Assembly (NCBI GenBank): GCA_016288255.1
Contig: JAEEYS010000054.1
Span: 1-7,868 of the forward strand
From: Bacillota bacterium
GTDB lineage: Bacteria; Bacillota; Tb-RUG-66
Reading direction: 5' to 3'
DNA: 7,868 bases
The translations under genes were made by a program, and so were the position numbers. The first letter of the stretch is position 1. Each line of letters opens with the position of its first letter. The notes under the pieces are model-generated. The model had not been told where the DNA came from. It did no database searches and was given only the letters and a program-made list of their open reading frames with translations. This document shows, piece by piece, positions 1 to 7,765 of this stretch.

Positions 1-1
1 A

Positions 2-268
2 CCGTTGATTACAACAAACTGCGCGATCTTAGGGTTGGCAACTTTGGTAGTGACCAATGAATATAATTTTGTGCAAGCTGTTGTCTTCGGATTAGGTGCC
101 GGAATCGGATTCACCTTAGCTATCAGTTTGTTGGCAGGGATCCGAGAAGAATTGGAATATGCAGAAGCGGATATTCCCCATGCTTTTCGCGGCCGTGCGA
201 TCGTTTTGGTTACAGCAGCACTTTTGTCCATGGCCTTTTTGGGATTTTCCGGCCTCATTGCAATGTAA
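2..268 (+). CDS. rnfA: RnfA, electron transport complex membrane subunit (3' part only)
   Basis: The reading frame is open from the window edge to the TAA at 266-268, giving the last 88 residues; the true start lies upstream. The fragment begins PLITTNCAILG, the signature of RnfA/RsxA. It ends with the conserved block containing FRG (residues 62-64), a hydrophobic helix and FLGFSGL. Three hydrophobic segments are visible, at about residues 8-18, 24-46 and 66-88. RnfA is a multi-pass inner-membrane subunit that pairs with RnfE. In this family the Cys of TTNCAILG (Cys7 of the fragment) helps bind an iron-sulfur centre inside the membrane. The TTNC form and the rnfB gene 18 bases downstream favour RnfA over its paralogue RnfE, since clostridial operons usually end rnfA-rnfB. 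The internal TTG near base 5 is not a start, because the conserved block begins before it. Confidence 0.93.
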   Translation, partial: PLITTNCAILGLATLVVTNEYNFVQAVVFGLGAGIGFTLAISLLAGIREELEYAEADIPHAFRGRAIVLVTAALLSMAFLGFSGLIAM

Positions 269-272
269 GAGC

Positions 273-280
273 GGAGGGGG
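273..280 (+). promoter_or_regulatory. Ribosome binding site that fixes the rnfB start
   Basis: GGAGGGGG lies 6 nt before the ATG at 287 but only 3 nt before the GTG at 284. This spacing favours ATG 287 as the main start, although the two codons are adjacent and in frame. Confidence 0.7.
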
Positions 281-286
281 ATTGTG

Positions 287-1090
287 ATGTTAAATACGAT
301 TTTAATTGCCGGCGTCAGTATGACAGCCATTGGTATCGTTTTTGGCGGTATGCTTTCGGTAGCTTCCAAAAAGTTTGCGATCGAAACAGATGAAAGGATC
401 GATTTGATCGGAGAAGTTTTGCCGGGCGCTAATTGCGGCAGCTGCGGCTATGCCGGATGCAGCGGATTGGCGGAAGCGATCGCAAAAGGAGAAGCGCCTT
501 ATAATGCCTGCCCTGTAGGCGGCGCGCCCGTTGCGCAAAAAGTAGCGGATATCATGGGCGTTGAAATGGATGCGGATACAGTGAGAAAGACTGCCAGAGT
601 GCTTTGCGGCGGTGATATCAAAAAATGCAAGATCAATTTTGATTATCAAGGCGTGGGAGATTGTAATTCCGTCAATGCTTTGGCGGGCGGAAGCAAAGCT
701 TGTCAGTATGGCTGTTTGGGATACGGAAACTGTGTGAAAGCATGTCAGTTCGATGCCATCCATATCAATGTGAACCATATCGCGGAAGTGGATGAAGATA
801 ACTGCGTTGCCTGCGGAAAATGTGTGGAAGCCTGTCCGAAACATATTATCCAATTGGTTCCTTATGAAAACAGGACTTATGTAAAATGCAGCAATAAAGA
901 TACGGGGAAAGAAACAAGAGTAAAATGCACGGCAGGCTGTATCGGATGCAGAATGTGTGAAAAGAATTGTCCACAGGAAGCGATCAAAGTAGTCGATAAT
1001 TTTGCTCATGTAGATTATGACAAATGCATCAACTGCGGTATTTGCGCGGAAAAATGCCCTGTAAAATGTATCCAGACAAAAGAAAATTAA
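287..1090 (+). CDS. rnfB: RnfB, multi-cluster iron-sulfur subunit of the Rnf complex
   Basis: RnfB is thought to be the entry point for electrons from reduced ferredoxin into the Rnf ferredoxin:NAD+ oxidoreductase. Residues are numbered from the GTG at 284; subtract one for the preferred ATG at 287 (267 aa). An N-terminal membrane helix spans about 4-24. An RnfB-type [4Fe-4S] domain follows, with Cys51, 54, 59 and 76 in LPGANCGSCGYAGC. A Cys-rich stretch carries Cys108, 115 and 127, then Cys140, 144, 150 and 154. Three classical ferredoxin motifs of the CxxCxxCxxxCP type sit at 174-184, 219-229 and 248-258. This is longer than the enterobacterial protein of about 190 aa and matches the long clostridial form. 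It is the last gene of its operon, since a terminator follows directly. Q155 replaces the Pro that usually follows the last Cys of a ferredoxin motif; I do not read this as damage. Confidence 0.96.
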   Translation: MLNTILIAGVSMTAIGIVFGGMLSVASKKFAIETDERIDLIGEVLPGANCGSCGYAGCSGLAEAIAKGEAPYNACPVGGAPVAQKVADIMGVEMDADTVRKTARVLCGGDIKKCKINFDYQGVGDCNSVNALAGGSKACQYGCLGYGNCVKACQFDAIHINVNHIAEVDEDNCVACGKCVEACPKHIIQLVPYENRTYVKCSNKDTGKETRVKCTAGCIGCRMCEKNCPQEAIKVVDNFAHVDYDKCINCGICAEKCPVKCIQTKEN

Positions 1091-1106
1091 AAAAGCAAAA
1101 AGAAAC

Positions 1107-1142
1107 AAAAACAGCCGTTTTAAGAGAAACGGCTGTTTTTTT
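1107..1142 (+). terminator. Rho-independent terminator of the rnf operon
   Basis: A perfect 10-bp stem (1111-1120 with 1127-1136) has a 6-nt loop, TAAGAG, and runs into six T residues (1137-1142). The four A residues at 1107-1110 can pair with the T-tract and extend the stem to 14 bp. It begins 17 nt after the rnfB stop. The A-rich upstream flank would also give a U-rich tract on the other strand, but no - strand gene is seen here. Confidence 0.93.
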
Positions 1143-1208
1143 ATCGTGCCAGGTAAAAGAGGAAATATTTTACTTTATACGAAAATAAAAATTTCTATGC
1201 AAAAGGTG

Positions 1209-1236
1209 TTGACAGATCACTTTTATGGAGTAAAAT
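1209..1236 (+). promoter_or_regulatory. Sigma-A promoter of the ilvBNCD operon
   Basis: A perfect -35 box TTGACA (1209-1214) is followed by a 16-nt spacer and TAAAAT (1231-1236), one base off the TATAAT consensus. The upstream 60 nt are strongly A/T-rich and could act as an UP element; otherwise I see nothing between the rnf terminator and this promoter. Transcription should start near 1243, just ahead of stem I of the T-box leader. Confidence 0.85.
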
Positions 1237-1261
1237 AGAAGTGAAGTAAAGAGTGAAAAAA

Positions 1262-1511
1262 CAATGATAAGAACGAGTATATATGGGGTTTATGGCAGAG
1301 AGAGAATGCTAGGTGGAAATTCTTATAAGTCCGATATAGAAAATCATCTTGGAGTTGCTAGCTGAAATCAAAAGAAAGTAAGTGGTGCCGGCGTCCTGCC
1401 GTTATTGAGGAAGAGCATGTCAGTGCTTGTTGAGTGTGTATTTTTAAAATACGAATTTAGGTGGTACCGCGAAAGATAACCTTCGTCCTATTGTGTGGAT
1501 GAAGGTTTTTT
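1262..1511 (+). ncRNA. T-box riboswitch leader, isoleucine type
   Basis: This untranslated leader senses uncharged tRNA and controls ilvBNCD at the transcript level. Stem I spans about 1262-1357. It has a kink-turn-like base (TGAT 1265-1268 opposite GGAG 1351-1354), a short helix (1269-1272 with 1347-1350) and a specifier loop with the loop-E pair AGTA (1276-1279) and GAA (1339-1341). The specifier codon position reads ATC (1343-1345) followed by A, giving isoleucine. The stem continues upward (1280-1284 with 1334-1338) to a distal arm with an AGAGAG bulge and the loop closed by 1303-1307/1319-1323. CCGTTA (1399-1404) fits the stem II pseudoknot region, and stem III is 1438-1452. The T-box core AGGTGGTACCGCG is at 1459-1471. 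The bulge TGGT expects an A discriminator base, as tRNA-Ile has. The antiterminator pairs 1458-1461 with 1487-1490 and 1469-1473 with 1482-1486. Confidence 0.95.
1478..1511 (+). terminator. Regulated T-box terminator ahead of ilvB
   Basis: An 11-bp stem (1478-1488 with 1497-1507, one G-U pair) closes an 8-nt loop and runs into a T-tract to 1511. Its 5' arm contains the bases 1482-1488 that the antiterminator needs, so the two folds exclude each other. Uncharged tRNA-Ile is expected to stabilise the antiterminator and allow readthrough into ilvB. Confidence 0.93.
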
Positions 1512-1543
1512 GTTTTGAATAGGAAAAAGACTGATGAGAAAAA

Positions 1544-1553
1544 GGGAGCAGGG
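1544..1553 (+). promoter_or_regulatory. Ribosome binding site that fixes the ilvB start
   Basis: GGGAGCAGGG lies just before the ATG at 1557, with the GGGAG core 8 nt away. It selects ATG 1557 over the in-frame TTG at 1515, which sits against the terminator T-tract and has no Shine-Dalgarno sequence. Confidence 0.8.
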
Positions 1554-1556
1554 AAA

Positions 1557-3269
1557 ATGAAGATCAAAGGAACAAAAATCATCCTGGAATGTTTATTGGA
1601 GCAAGGCGTGGATACGGTATTCGGGTATCCGGGCGGTACGATTTTGAATTTATATGATGAATTGTATGATTATAAAGACAAGATCACGCATATTTTGACA
1701 GCCCATGAACAAGGCGCTTCTCACGCGGCGGACGGCTACGCCAGAAGCACGGGAAAAGTCGGTGTTTGTTTTGCTACCAGCGGACCGGGAGCAACTAATT
1801 TGACAACGGGGATCGCCACCGCTTATATGGATTCTTCACCGGTGGTGTTTATTACATGTAATGTAGTCGATCCTTGTATCGGGACAGACGCTTTTCAGGA
1901 AGTCAATATTACGGGGATCAGCGCGCCTATTACAAAAAACAGTTATTTTATCAATCATATCGATGATTTGGCGCCTTCTATCCGAGAAGCTTTTACTTTG
2001 GCAAAAAGCGGCCGGCCAGGACCGGTCCTTTTGGATGTCACAAAAGACGTGACGGCGGCAATGGGCGAGTTTACACCGATGACAAAAGAAGAATATATAG
2101 AAGAGCTGATCAAAACAGATAAAGTGAATCGGCCGGTCTTTCGGGGGATCAAGCATGCTGAGCTGCAAGACGGTATTATAGATACCGTATTGGAACTATT
2201 GGAAGAAAGCCAAAAGCCTTTTGTGATCGCAGGAGGCGGGATTATCAAAGCGGGCGCGGAAAAAGAATTAAAAGAATTTGTGGAAAAATACGATACCCCT
2301 GTTTGCAGTACTTTGATGGGGCTGGGCGGGATAGATGCCCATCATCCGCTTTTTACCGGTATGATCGGCATGCACGGCACCCAAACTTCCAATCAGGCTG
2401 TGACGAACTGCGATCTGATCATTGGTTTGGGGACCCGCTTTAATGACAGGATCACCTGCAGTTCTTCTGTTTTTGGAGAAAAAGCAAAAATCATCCATGT
2501 GGATATCGATGAAGCGGAAATCGACAAAAATGTACAGACAGACTGCTCTGTGGTGGGCGATTTAAAAGCGGTTTTGACTCTTTTGAACCAAAAAATGGCT
2601 GAAAAATCGTATTGTCATGAAGAATGGAAGAAAACTGTTGCTGCCTATCAGGAAAAAACGGTGTATAATGAAAGTAAGTATTTGAATCCAAAAGAAATGA
2701 TCGAATTTGTGGAAAAAGAAACAAACGGAGAAGCGATCATCGCGACGGATGTGGGCCAGCACCAGATGTGGGCGGCACAATATTATACTTATAAAAGACC
2801 GAAACAATCCATTACCAGCGGCGGATTCGGTACAATGGGATTCGGGCTGGGAGCCGCTATCGGCTCCAAAATAGGAAATCCCGAAGTGCCGGTAGTGCAT
2901 ATTACCGGTGACGGCAGTTTCAGGATGAATTCCAATGAGCTTGCCACAGTTTCTTATTATGATATTCCGATCATTACGATCGTTTTCAACAATACGGTAC
3001 TGGGGATGGTCAGACAGTGGCAGCACCTGATGTATCAGGAACGCTATTCCGAAACGACACTGGATCGGGCGCCGGATTTTGTGAAACTGGCGGAGGCTTA
3101 TGATATCAAAGGATACCGTGTAGATACGATGGAAGCCTTCAAAATAGCTTTTCGAGAAGCGCTGGAGTCGGGGAAACCTGCTTTGTTAGATTGCAAGATC
3201 GACAAAGATGAAATGGTCAATCCTATGGTGGCGCCGGGAAGCAATTTGACAAACTTTATTTTAGATTAG
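1557..3269 (+). CDS. ilvB: Acetolactate synthase (acetohydroxyacid synthase), large catalytic subunit
   Basis: The enzyme joins two pyruvates to 2-acetolactate (valine/leucine route) or pyruvate plus 2-oxobutyrate to 2-aceto-2-hydroxybutyrate (isoleucine route). The product is 570 aa, normal for the family. The N-terminal ThDP pyrimidine-binding domain carries the catalytic Glu51 in AHEQGA. The central FAD/nucleotide-fold domain carries GMHG (271-274) and RFNDR (294-298). The C-terminal ThDP-pyrophosphate domain carries GDGSF (451-455) with NN (478-479) about 25 residues later. GMVRQWQ (483-489) contains Trp488, the residue known from herbicide-resistance studies. The FAD-type motifs and adjacent ilvN point to the anabolic enzyme rather than the catabolic AlsS, which has no regulatory partner. 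It is the first gene of the operon, 45 nt after the T-box terminator. Confidence 0.97.
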   Translation: MKIKGTKIILECLLEQGVDTVFGYPGGTILNLYDELYDYKDKITHILTAHEQGASHAADGYARSTGKVGVCFATSGPGATNLTTGIATAYMDSSPVVFITCNVVDPCIGTDAFQEVNITGISAPITKNSYFINHIDDLAPSIREAFTLAKSGRPGPVLLDVTKDVTAAMGEFTPMTKEEYIEELIKTDKVNRPVFRGIKHAELQDGIIDTVLELLEESQKPFVIAGGGIIKAGAEKELKEFVEKYDTPVCSTLMGLGGIDAHHPLFTGMIGMHGTQTSNQAVTNCDLIIGLGTRFNDRITCSSSVFGEKAKIIHVDIDEAEIDKNVQTDCSVVGDLKAVLTLLNQKMAEKSYCHEEWKKTVAAYQEKTVYNESKYLNPKEMIEFVEKETNGEAIIATDVGQHQMWAAQYYTYKRPKQSITSGGFGTMGFGLGAAIGSKIGNPEVPVVHITGDGSFRMNSNELATVSYYDIPIITIVFNNTVLGMVRQWQHLMYQERYSETTLDRAPDFVKLAEAYDIKGYRVDTMEAFKIAFREALESGKPALLDCKIDKDEMVNPMVAPGSNLTNFILD

Positions 3270-3280
3270 GAGGGAAGCTG

Positions 3281-3775
3281 ATGGCAAAATATACTTTATC
3301 CGTATATATGGACAACTGTCCGGGGGTTTTGTTCAAAATCACGAACATGCTGAACCGAAGAGGATTTAATATTGAAAGTTTGGCCGCAGGTATTACAGAT
3401 GATCCCTCAAAAAGCAGAATGACAGTTATCGTATCCAGTGACAAGTTTCAGGTGGATCAAGTGGTCAAGCAGATGAACAAGATCGTTCATGTCTTGGATA
3501 TTACGGTGCTGGAACGGGAAAAAATGTTTCAGCGGGAATTGTTGTTGGTAAAAGTGGGAATCAAAGATTTTGCAACAAGAAATGAGATCATTGAATTGGC
3601 GGAAGTCTTCCGCGGCAGAGTGGTGGATGTGTCCAATACCAGCATCACCATTGAAAGCACGGGGGATGAAGAAAAGAATAACGCGTTGATTCAGCTATTA
3701 AAACCCTATGGGATCGAAACCATAGCAAGGACCGGTGTGATTGCTCTCGAAAGAGGTAAATATAATCAAAATTAA
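3281..3775 (+). CDS. ilvN: Acetolactate synthase, small regulatory subunit
   Basis: The 164-aa regulatory subunit activates IlvB and makes it sensitive to end-product inhibition, typically by valine. An N-terminal ACT domain covers about residues 4-75, with NCPGVL and the RRGFNIESL block. Gly15 and Asn30 align with Gly14 and Asn29 of E. coli IlvH, which take part in valine binding, so feedback control is probably intact; this is inference. The C-terminal half (about 80-158) is the AHAS small-subunit domain, with the motif RELLLVKV near 85 and VFRGRVVDV near 109. The length matches the E. coli IlvH type rather than the short IlvN type. Its AGGAGGG ribosome binding site overlaps the ilvB stop codon and only 11 nt separate the genes, which suggests coupled synthesis of the two subunits. 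The symbol ilvH is equally valid. Confidence 0.96.
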   Translation: MAKYTLSVYMDNCPGVLFKITNMLNRRGFNIESLAAGITDDPSKSRMTVIVSSDKFQVDQVVKQMNKIVHVLDITVLEREKMFQRELLLVKVGIKDFATRNEIIELAEVFRGRVVDVSNTSITIESTGDEEKNNALIQLLKPYGIETIARTGVIALERGKYNQN

Positions 3776-3784
3776 ATAAAATGA

Positions 3785-4813
<1,029 letters not shown>

Positions 4814-4855
4814 ATTGGTCTATCATTTAGTTAGAAGAAACGAGGAGAAAAAACT

Positions 4856-6514
4856 ATGATCAGTGACAGCGTAAAAAAAGGTGTGGAAAAAGCGCCTCAT
4901 CGCTCTTTGTTCAAAGCGATGGGATATACGGATACAGAGATCAACAATCCATTGATCGGTGTTGTCAATGCTTTTAATGAAATCATACCGGGCCATATCC
5001 ATTTAAGGACCATTGCCGATGCGGTCAAAGCAGGGATCAGAGAAGCGGGCGGCACCCCCATTGAAATTCCTTCTATCGGCGTGTGCGACGGTCTCGCTAT
5101 GGGGCATATCGGCATGAAATATTCCCTGGCAAGCAGGGAACTTATCGCGGACAGCTGCGAAACCATGGCCAGAGCCCATGGACTGGACGGGATGGTTTTT
5201 ATCCCCAACTGCGATAAGATCGTGCCGGGGATGCTGATGGCTGCGGCAAGACTGGATATTCCTTCTATTTTTGTCAGCGGCGGTCCGATGCTTTCTTTGT
5301 CCTATGATGGAAAATATTTGGATTACAACAGCGTTTATGAAGCGCTGGGCGCTTATAAAGCAGGGAAAATAGACGAAGCCGGTTTGAAGTTTATTGAAGA
5401 CAACGCTTGTCCCGGCTGCGGTTCCTGTTCCGGTATGTTTACAGCCAATTCCATGAACTGTTTGACAGAAGCGATCGGGATGGCTTTGGAAGGAAACGGC
5501 ACCATTCCGGCTGTGTATGCCGGACGGATCCGTCTTGCAAAAGAAACAGGGATGCAGGCTGTGACCTTGGTAAAAGAAAACATCACACCGTCTCAGATTT
5601 TAACGGAAGACGCATTTGAAAATGCTTTGGCTGTAGATATGGCGCTGGGTTGTTCTTCCAATTCCGTGCTGCATTTAACGGCGATTGCCAGTGAACTGGG
5701 CAGAGAATTGAGTTTGGATACGATCTCCGCTATCAGTGAAAAAACGCCGAACCTTTGCAGATTGGCTCCCGCGGGAATGCACCATGTGCAGGATCTTTTG
5801 AACGCGGGCGGGATCTATTCTCTGTTGAATGAACTGTATGAAAACGGTTTGATCCACGGAGATGTTTTGACAGTGCAGAACAAACCTTTGAAGGAATCCA
5901 TCAAATGCAGAAAGATCTTGCATTATGATGTGCTCCATTCCGTCAAAGAACCTTATTCCACGACCGGCGGGATCGCGGTATTAAAAGGGAATTTAGCGCC
6001 GGATGGAGCAGTGGTCAAACGTTCTGCCGTAGCGCCGGATATGCTGAAACATGAAGGCCCGGCAAGAGTGTTCAACTCCGAAGAAGAAGCGATCCAGTGT
6101 ATTTATGACGGGAAGATCCAAAAAGGCGATGTAGTGGTCATTCGCTATGAAGGACCAAAAGGCGGACCGGGTATGCGTGAAATGTTAAGTCCTACTTCCG
6201 CTATTGCGGGTATGGGACTGGACAAAGACGTAGCGCTTATTACGGACGGCCGTTTTTCAGGCGCGACCAGAGGTGCCGCTATCGGACATATTTCTCCGGA
6301 AGCGGCAGAAGGAGGCCCGATCGGGATCATTCAAGAAGGAGATATCATTTCTATTGATATTATGGGCGGTAAGTTGGAACTGAAGATCTCGGAAGAAGAA
6401 ATGAAAAAACGGTTTGAAGCTTTTAAACCGTTAGAACCAAAGATCAAAAAAGGATATTTGGCACGGTACGCCAAACTGGTTTCTTCCGCTTCCAAAGGAG
6501 CTATCGTTCGATAA
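4856..6514 (+). CDS. ilvD: Dihydroxyacid dehydratase
   Basis: The iron-sulfur dehydratase turns 2,3-dihydroxy-3-methylbutanoate or -pentanoate into the 2-oxo acids that are transaminated to valine and isoleucine. At 552 aa it has normal length for the IlvD/Edd family. Visible blocks are NCDKIVPGM with Cys119, Asp120 and Lys121; [19 protein letters not shown] (184-202) with Cys185, 188 and 191; the GCSSNS block; [10 protein letters not shown]; and [10 protein letters not shown] near the C-terminus. In this family Cys119 and Cys191 are cluster ligands, and Lys121 aligns with the carbamylated Mg2+-binding Lys. The position of the third Cys ligand of mycobacterial-type enzymes is Gly46 in IPGHIHL, as in E. 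coli IlvD, so an oxygen-sensitive [4Fe-4S] cluster is more likely than [2Fe-2S]; that is inference. It starts at ATG 8 nt after AGGAG (4843-4847), 42 nt after ilvC, and is the last gene of the unit. Confidence 0.97.
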   Translation: MISDSVKKGVEKAPHRSLFKAMGYTDTEINNPLIGVVNAFNEIIPGHIHLRTIADAVKAGIREAGGTPIEIPSIGVCDGLAMGHIGMKYSLASRELIADSCETMARAHGLDGMVFIPNCDKIVPGMLMAAARLDIPSIFVSGGPMLSLSYDGKYLDYNSVYEALGAYKAGKIDEAGLKFIEDNACPGCGSCSGMFTANSMNCLTEAIGMALEGNGTIPAVYAGRIRLAKETGMQAVTLVKENITPSQILTEDAFENALAVDMALGCSSNSVLHLTAIASELGRELSLDTISAISEKTPNLCRLAPAGMHHVQDLLNAGGIYSLLNELYENGLIHGDVLTVQNKPLKESIKCRKILHYDVLHSVKEPYSTTGGIAVLKGNLAPDGAVVKRSAVAPDMLKHEGPARVFNSEEEAIQCIYDGKIQKGDVVVIRYEGPKGGPGMREMLSPTSAIAGMGLDKDVALITDGRFSGATRGAAIGHISPEAAEGGPIGIIQEGDIISIDIMGGKLELKISEEEMKKRFEAFKPLEPKIKKGYLARYAKLVSSASKGAIVR

Positions 6515-6532
6515 ATCGATAACAAGTAAAAG

Positions 6533-6577
6533 AAAAGCCTTGATCTATAGATCATATCTATGGATCAAGGCTTTTTT
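6533..6577 (+). terminator. Strong rho-independent terminator of the ilv operon
   Basis: A very long hairpin pairs 6536-6552 with 6556-6572 (17 bp with one G-U) around a 3-nt loop. Four-base A and T flanks (6533-6535 with 6573-6575) can extend it, and the T-tract runs to 6577. It lies 18 nt after the ilvD stop and separates the ilv unit from the downstream genes. Confidence 0.94.
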
Positions 6578-6637
6578 GTTTTAAGAGGACGGAAACGACA
6601 GGGTATGGATATGAAGAACGGATGAAAAAAGAAAACA

Positions 6638-6667
6638 AAGACAGCGGCATGTTCGGTTACATACAAT
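6638..6667 (+). promoter_or_regulatory. Possible weak promoter of the DUF421-DUF4363 unit
   Basis: The 127-nt stretch after the ilv terminator should hold a promoter. The best sigma-A-like candidate is TACAAT (6662-6667) with a poor -35, AAGACA (6638-6643), 18 nt upstream. The match is weak, and an alternative sigma factor, for example a sporulation one, cannot be excluded. I see nothing else in this gap. Confidence 0.25.
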
Positions 6668-6693
6668 TTATTCTTTTGGGCCATGATACAAAA

Positions 6694-6700
6694 GAGGTGA
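6694..6700 (+). promoter_or_regulatory. Ribosome binding site that fixes the GTG start of the DUF421 gene
   Basis: GAGGTGA lies directly upstream of the GTG at 6705, with the GAGG core 7 nt away. No ATG lies in frame in between, so GTG 6705 is the best start. Confidence 0.75.
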
Positions 6701-6704
6701 TATT

Positions 6705-7388
6705 GTGGTTATTTCTATCATACGAACGATCATTATGTATATCGTGGTCCTGTTTGCCGTGCGGTTTATGGGAAAACGGCAGGTGGGACAGATGCAGCCT
6801 TATGAATTTGTGATCACGCTGATCATTGCGGAAATGGGCATCATATCCATGGAGAACAATGACGTGCCCATGATCGATTCCTTTATACCGATCGTTACAT
6901 TGCTGCTGCTCCAATTTTCGATATCCTATTTTTCGCTAAAAAGTCAAAGATTCCATCAGTTTGTCAGCGGAAAACCGGAGATTTTGATTCGAAACGGCAA
7001 AATAGAAGAAAAGGTGTTAAAAGATACCTTGATCAGTATCAACGATTTGATGGAACGGCTCAGGATAGACGGCTACTTTGATATAAAGGGGATCCAATAT
7101 GCCATTTTGGAGACTTCCGGAGAGATCAGTATCATTCCGAAATCGGATGAAAAGCCGATCACTCTGAAAGATCTAAAGATCAATGCCGCTCAGGAAAAGA
7201 TCCCGATCACACTGGTCATAGACGGAAAGATACAAAAGGAAAATTTAAAAAAAGCGGGATACAATGAAACGTGGCTTTATCAAAATCTGGGGATCCGATC
7301 GGATAAAAAGTTAAAGACGATCCTGTTTGCGGAACTGGATGGAGACGGCAATTTTTATTGCCAAAGGAGAATGGAGGAAAAGATTTGA
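6705..7388 (+). CDS. DUF421 (YetF-family) membrane protein
   Basis: The 227-aa protein shows the DUF421 layout. Three N-terminal hydrophobic helices lie at about residues 2-20, 34-49 and 58-77, followed by a soluble C-terminal part. Family hallmarks are RFMGKRQVGQMQPYEFVI (20-37) between helices 1 and 2, the SINDLMERLR block (111-120), and YAILETSGEISIIPK (132-146). The family's molecular function is not settled. In Bacillus, YetF and the related 2Duf proteins are associated with the spore inner membrane and spore resistance. A similar role here is only a possibility, and the host's ability to sporulate is unknown from this window. The gene starts at GTG after a good ribosome binding site, lies beyond the ilv terminator, and its stop overlaps the next start. 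No signs of truncation are seen. Confidence 0.9.
   Translation: MVISIIRTIIMYIVVLFAVRFMGKRQVGQMQPYEFVITLIIAEMGIISMENNDVPMIDSFIPIVTLLLLQFSISYFSLKSQRFHQFVSGKPEILIRNGKIEEKVLKDTLISINDLMERLRIDGYFDIKGIQYAILETSGEISIIPKSDEKPITLKDLKINAAQEKIPITLVIDGKIQKENLKKAGYNETWLYQNLGIRSDKKLKTILFAELDGDGNFYCQRRMEEKI
7373..7377 (+). promoter_or_regulatory. Ribosome binding site inside the DUF421 gene, selecting a TTG start
   Basis: GGAGG sits 7 nt before the TTG at 7385. It rules in that codon as start of the following gene, in preference to an in-frame TTG at 7358 that lacks such a site and would add nine polar residues before the membrane helix. Confidence 0.75.
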
Positions 7389-7765
7389 AGAACATAAAAT
7401 GGGTCCTTTTTTTTGCCGTTTCTTTAGCTGTTTTTGGGGGCGCTTTTATGTGGTATACCAAAACCTCTTCCGACGCGTTGACAGAAAAGCTGACGGAATT
7501 GGAATCATTCGTTGGGGAAGAAGATTGGCGACGGGCCGATGAGGTATGCGATGAGATGATCGCGCTATGGGAAAAAATAAAGTTCCACTTGGAATATTTG
7601 ATGACGCACGAGGATATGCGTACCATAGATGTGGGTATTGCCAGGCTGAAAGAATATATCAAAATAGAAAGCAAAGAGCTCATGGTGGAAGAGATGGCGA
7701 CTGTCAAAAAAATAGTTCGGTATCTCTATGAAAGGGAAAGGATCACTGTCGGCAACGTTTTTTAG
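7385..7765 (+). CDS. DUF4363-type small membrane-anchored protein
   Basis: From TTG 7385 the product is 126 aa. It has a short basic N-terminus (KNIK), one hydrophobic helix at about 6-24, then a charged, largely helical domain that should lie outside the cytoplasm. Features that recall DUF4363 are the Trp at 62 in LWEKIKFHLEYLMTHEDM, the pattern IDVGIARLKEYI (81-92), and the C-terminal NVF ending. No catalytic motif is visible and the function is unknown. The start overlaps the stop of the DUF421 gene by 4 nt (TTGA), which implies translational coupling. This gene order is one I recall from Clostridia, suggesting the two proteins work together, perhaps as partners in the membrane. The family call rests on pattern memory and is less certain than the gene itself. 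Confidence 0.82.
   Translation: MKNIKWVLFFAVSLAVFGGAFMWYTKTSSDALTEKLTELESFVGEEDWRRADEVCDEMIALWEKIKFHLEYLMTHEDMRTIDVGIARLKEYIKIESKELMVEEMATVKKIVRYLYERERITVGNVF

Noticed and set aside
302..1108. A 268-codon open frame antisense to nearly all of rnfB
   Set aside because: Its translation is low-complexity and Phe/Ile/Ala-rich with no recognisable motif, it has no plausible ribosome binding site, and it mirrors the strongly conserved RnfB frame. It is a by-product of rnfB codon use.
1153..1173. Small inverted repeat GTAAAA/TTTTAC upstream of the ilv promoter
   Set aside because: Six A/T-rich pairs around a 9-nt loop are expected by chance in such an A/T-rich gap, and it is not at a typical operator position next to the promoter.
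1515..1556. N-terminal extension of IlvB from an in-frame TTG at 1515
   Set aside because: The TTG lies directly against the T-tract of the T-box terminator and has no Shine-Dalgarno sequence. The 14 extra Lys-rich residues are not part of the family, and ATG 1557 has a good site.
2562..3026. A 154-codon - strand open frame inside ilvB
   Set aside because: It lies wholly within the conserved catalytic domain of IlvB, has no domain-like content and no start signal, so it is a shadow frame.
6622..6813. A 63-codon + strand frame starting ATG before the DUF421 gene
   Set aside because: It has no convincing ribosome binding site and half of it overlaps the conserved N-terminus of the DUF421 protein in another frame. 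Its sequence is unlike a known peptide.
7358..7384. Longer start for the DUF4363 protein at TTG 7358
   Set aside because: It would extend 31 nt into the DUF421 gene without its own ribosome binding site, whereas GGAGG at 7373-7377 is spaced correctly for TTG 7385.
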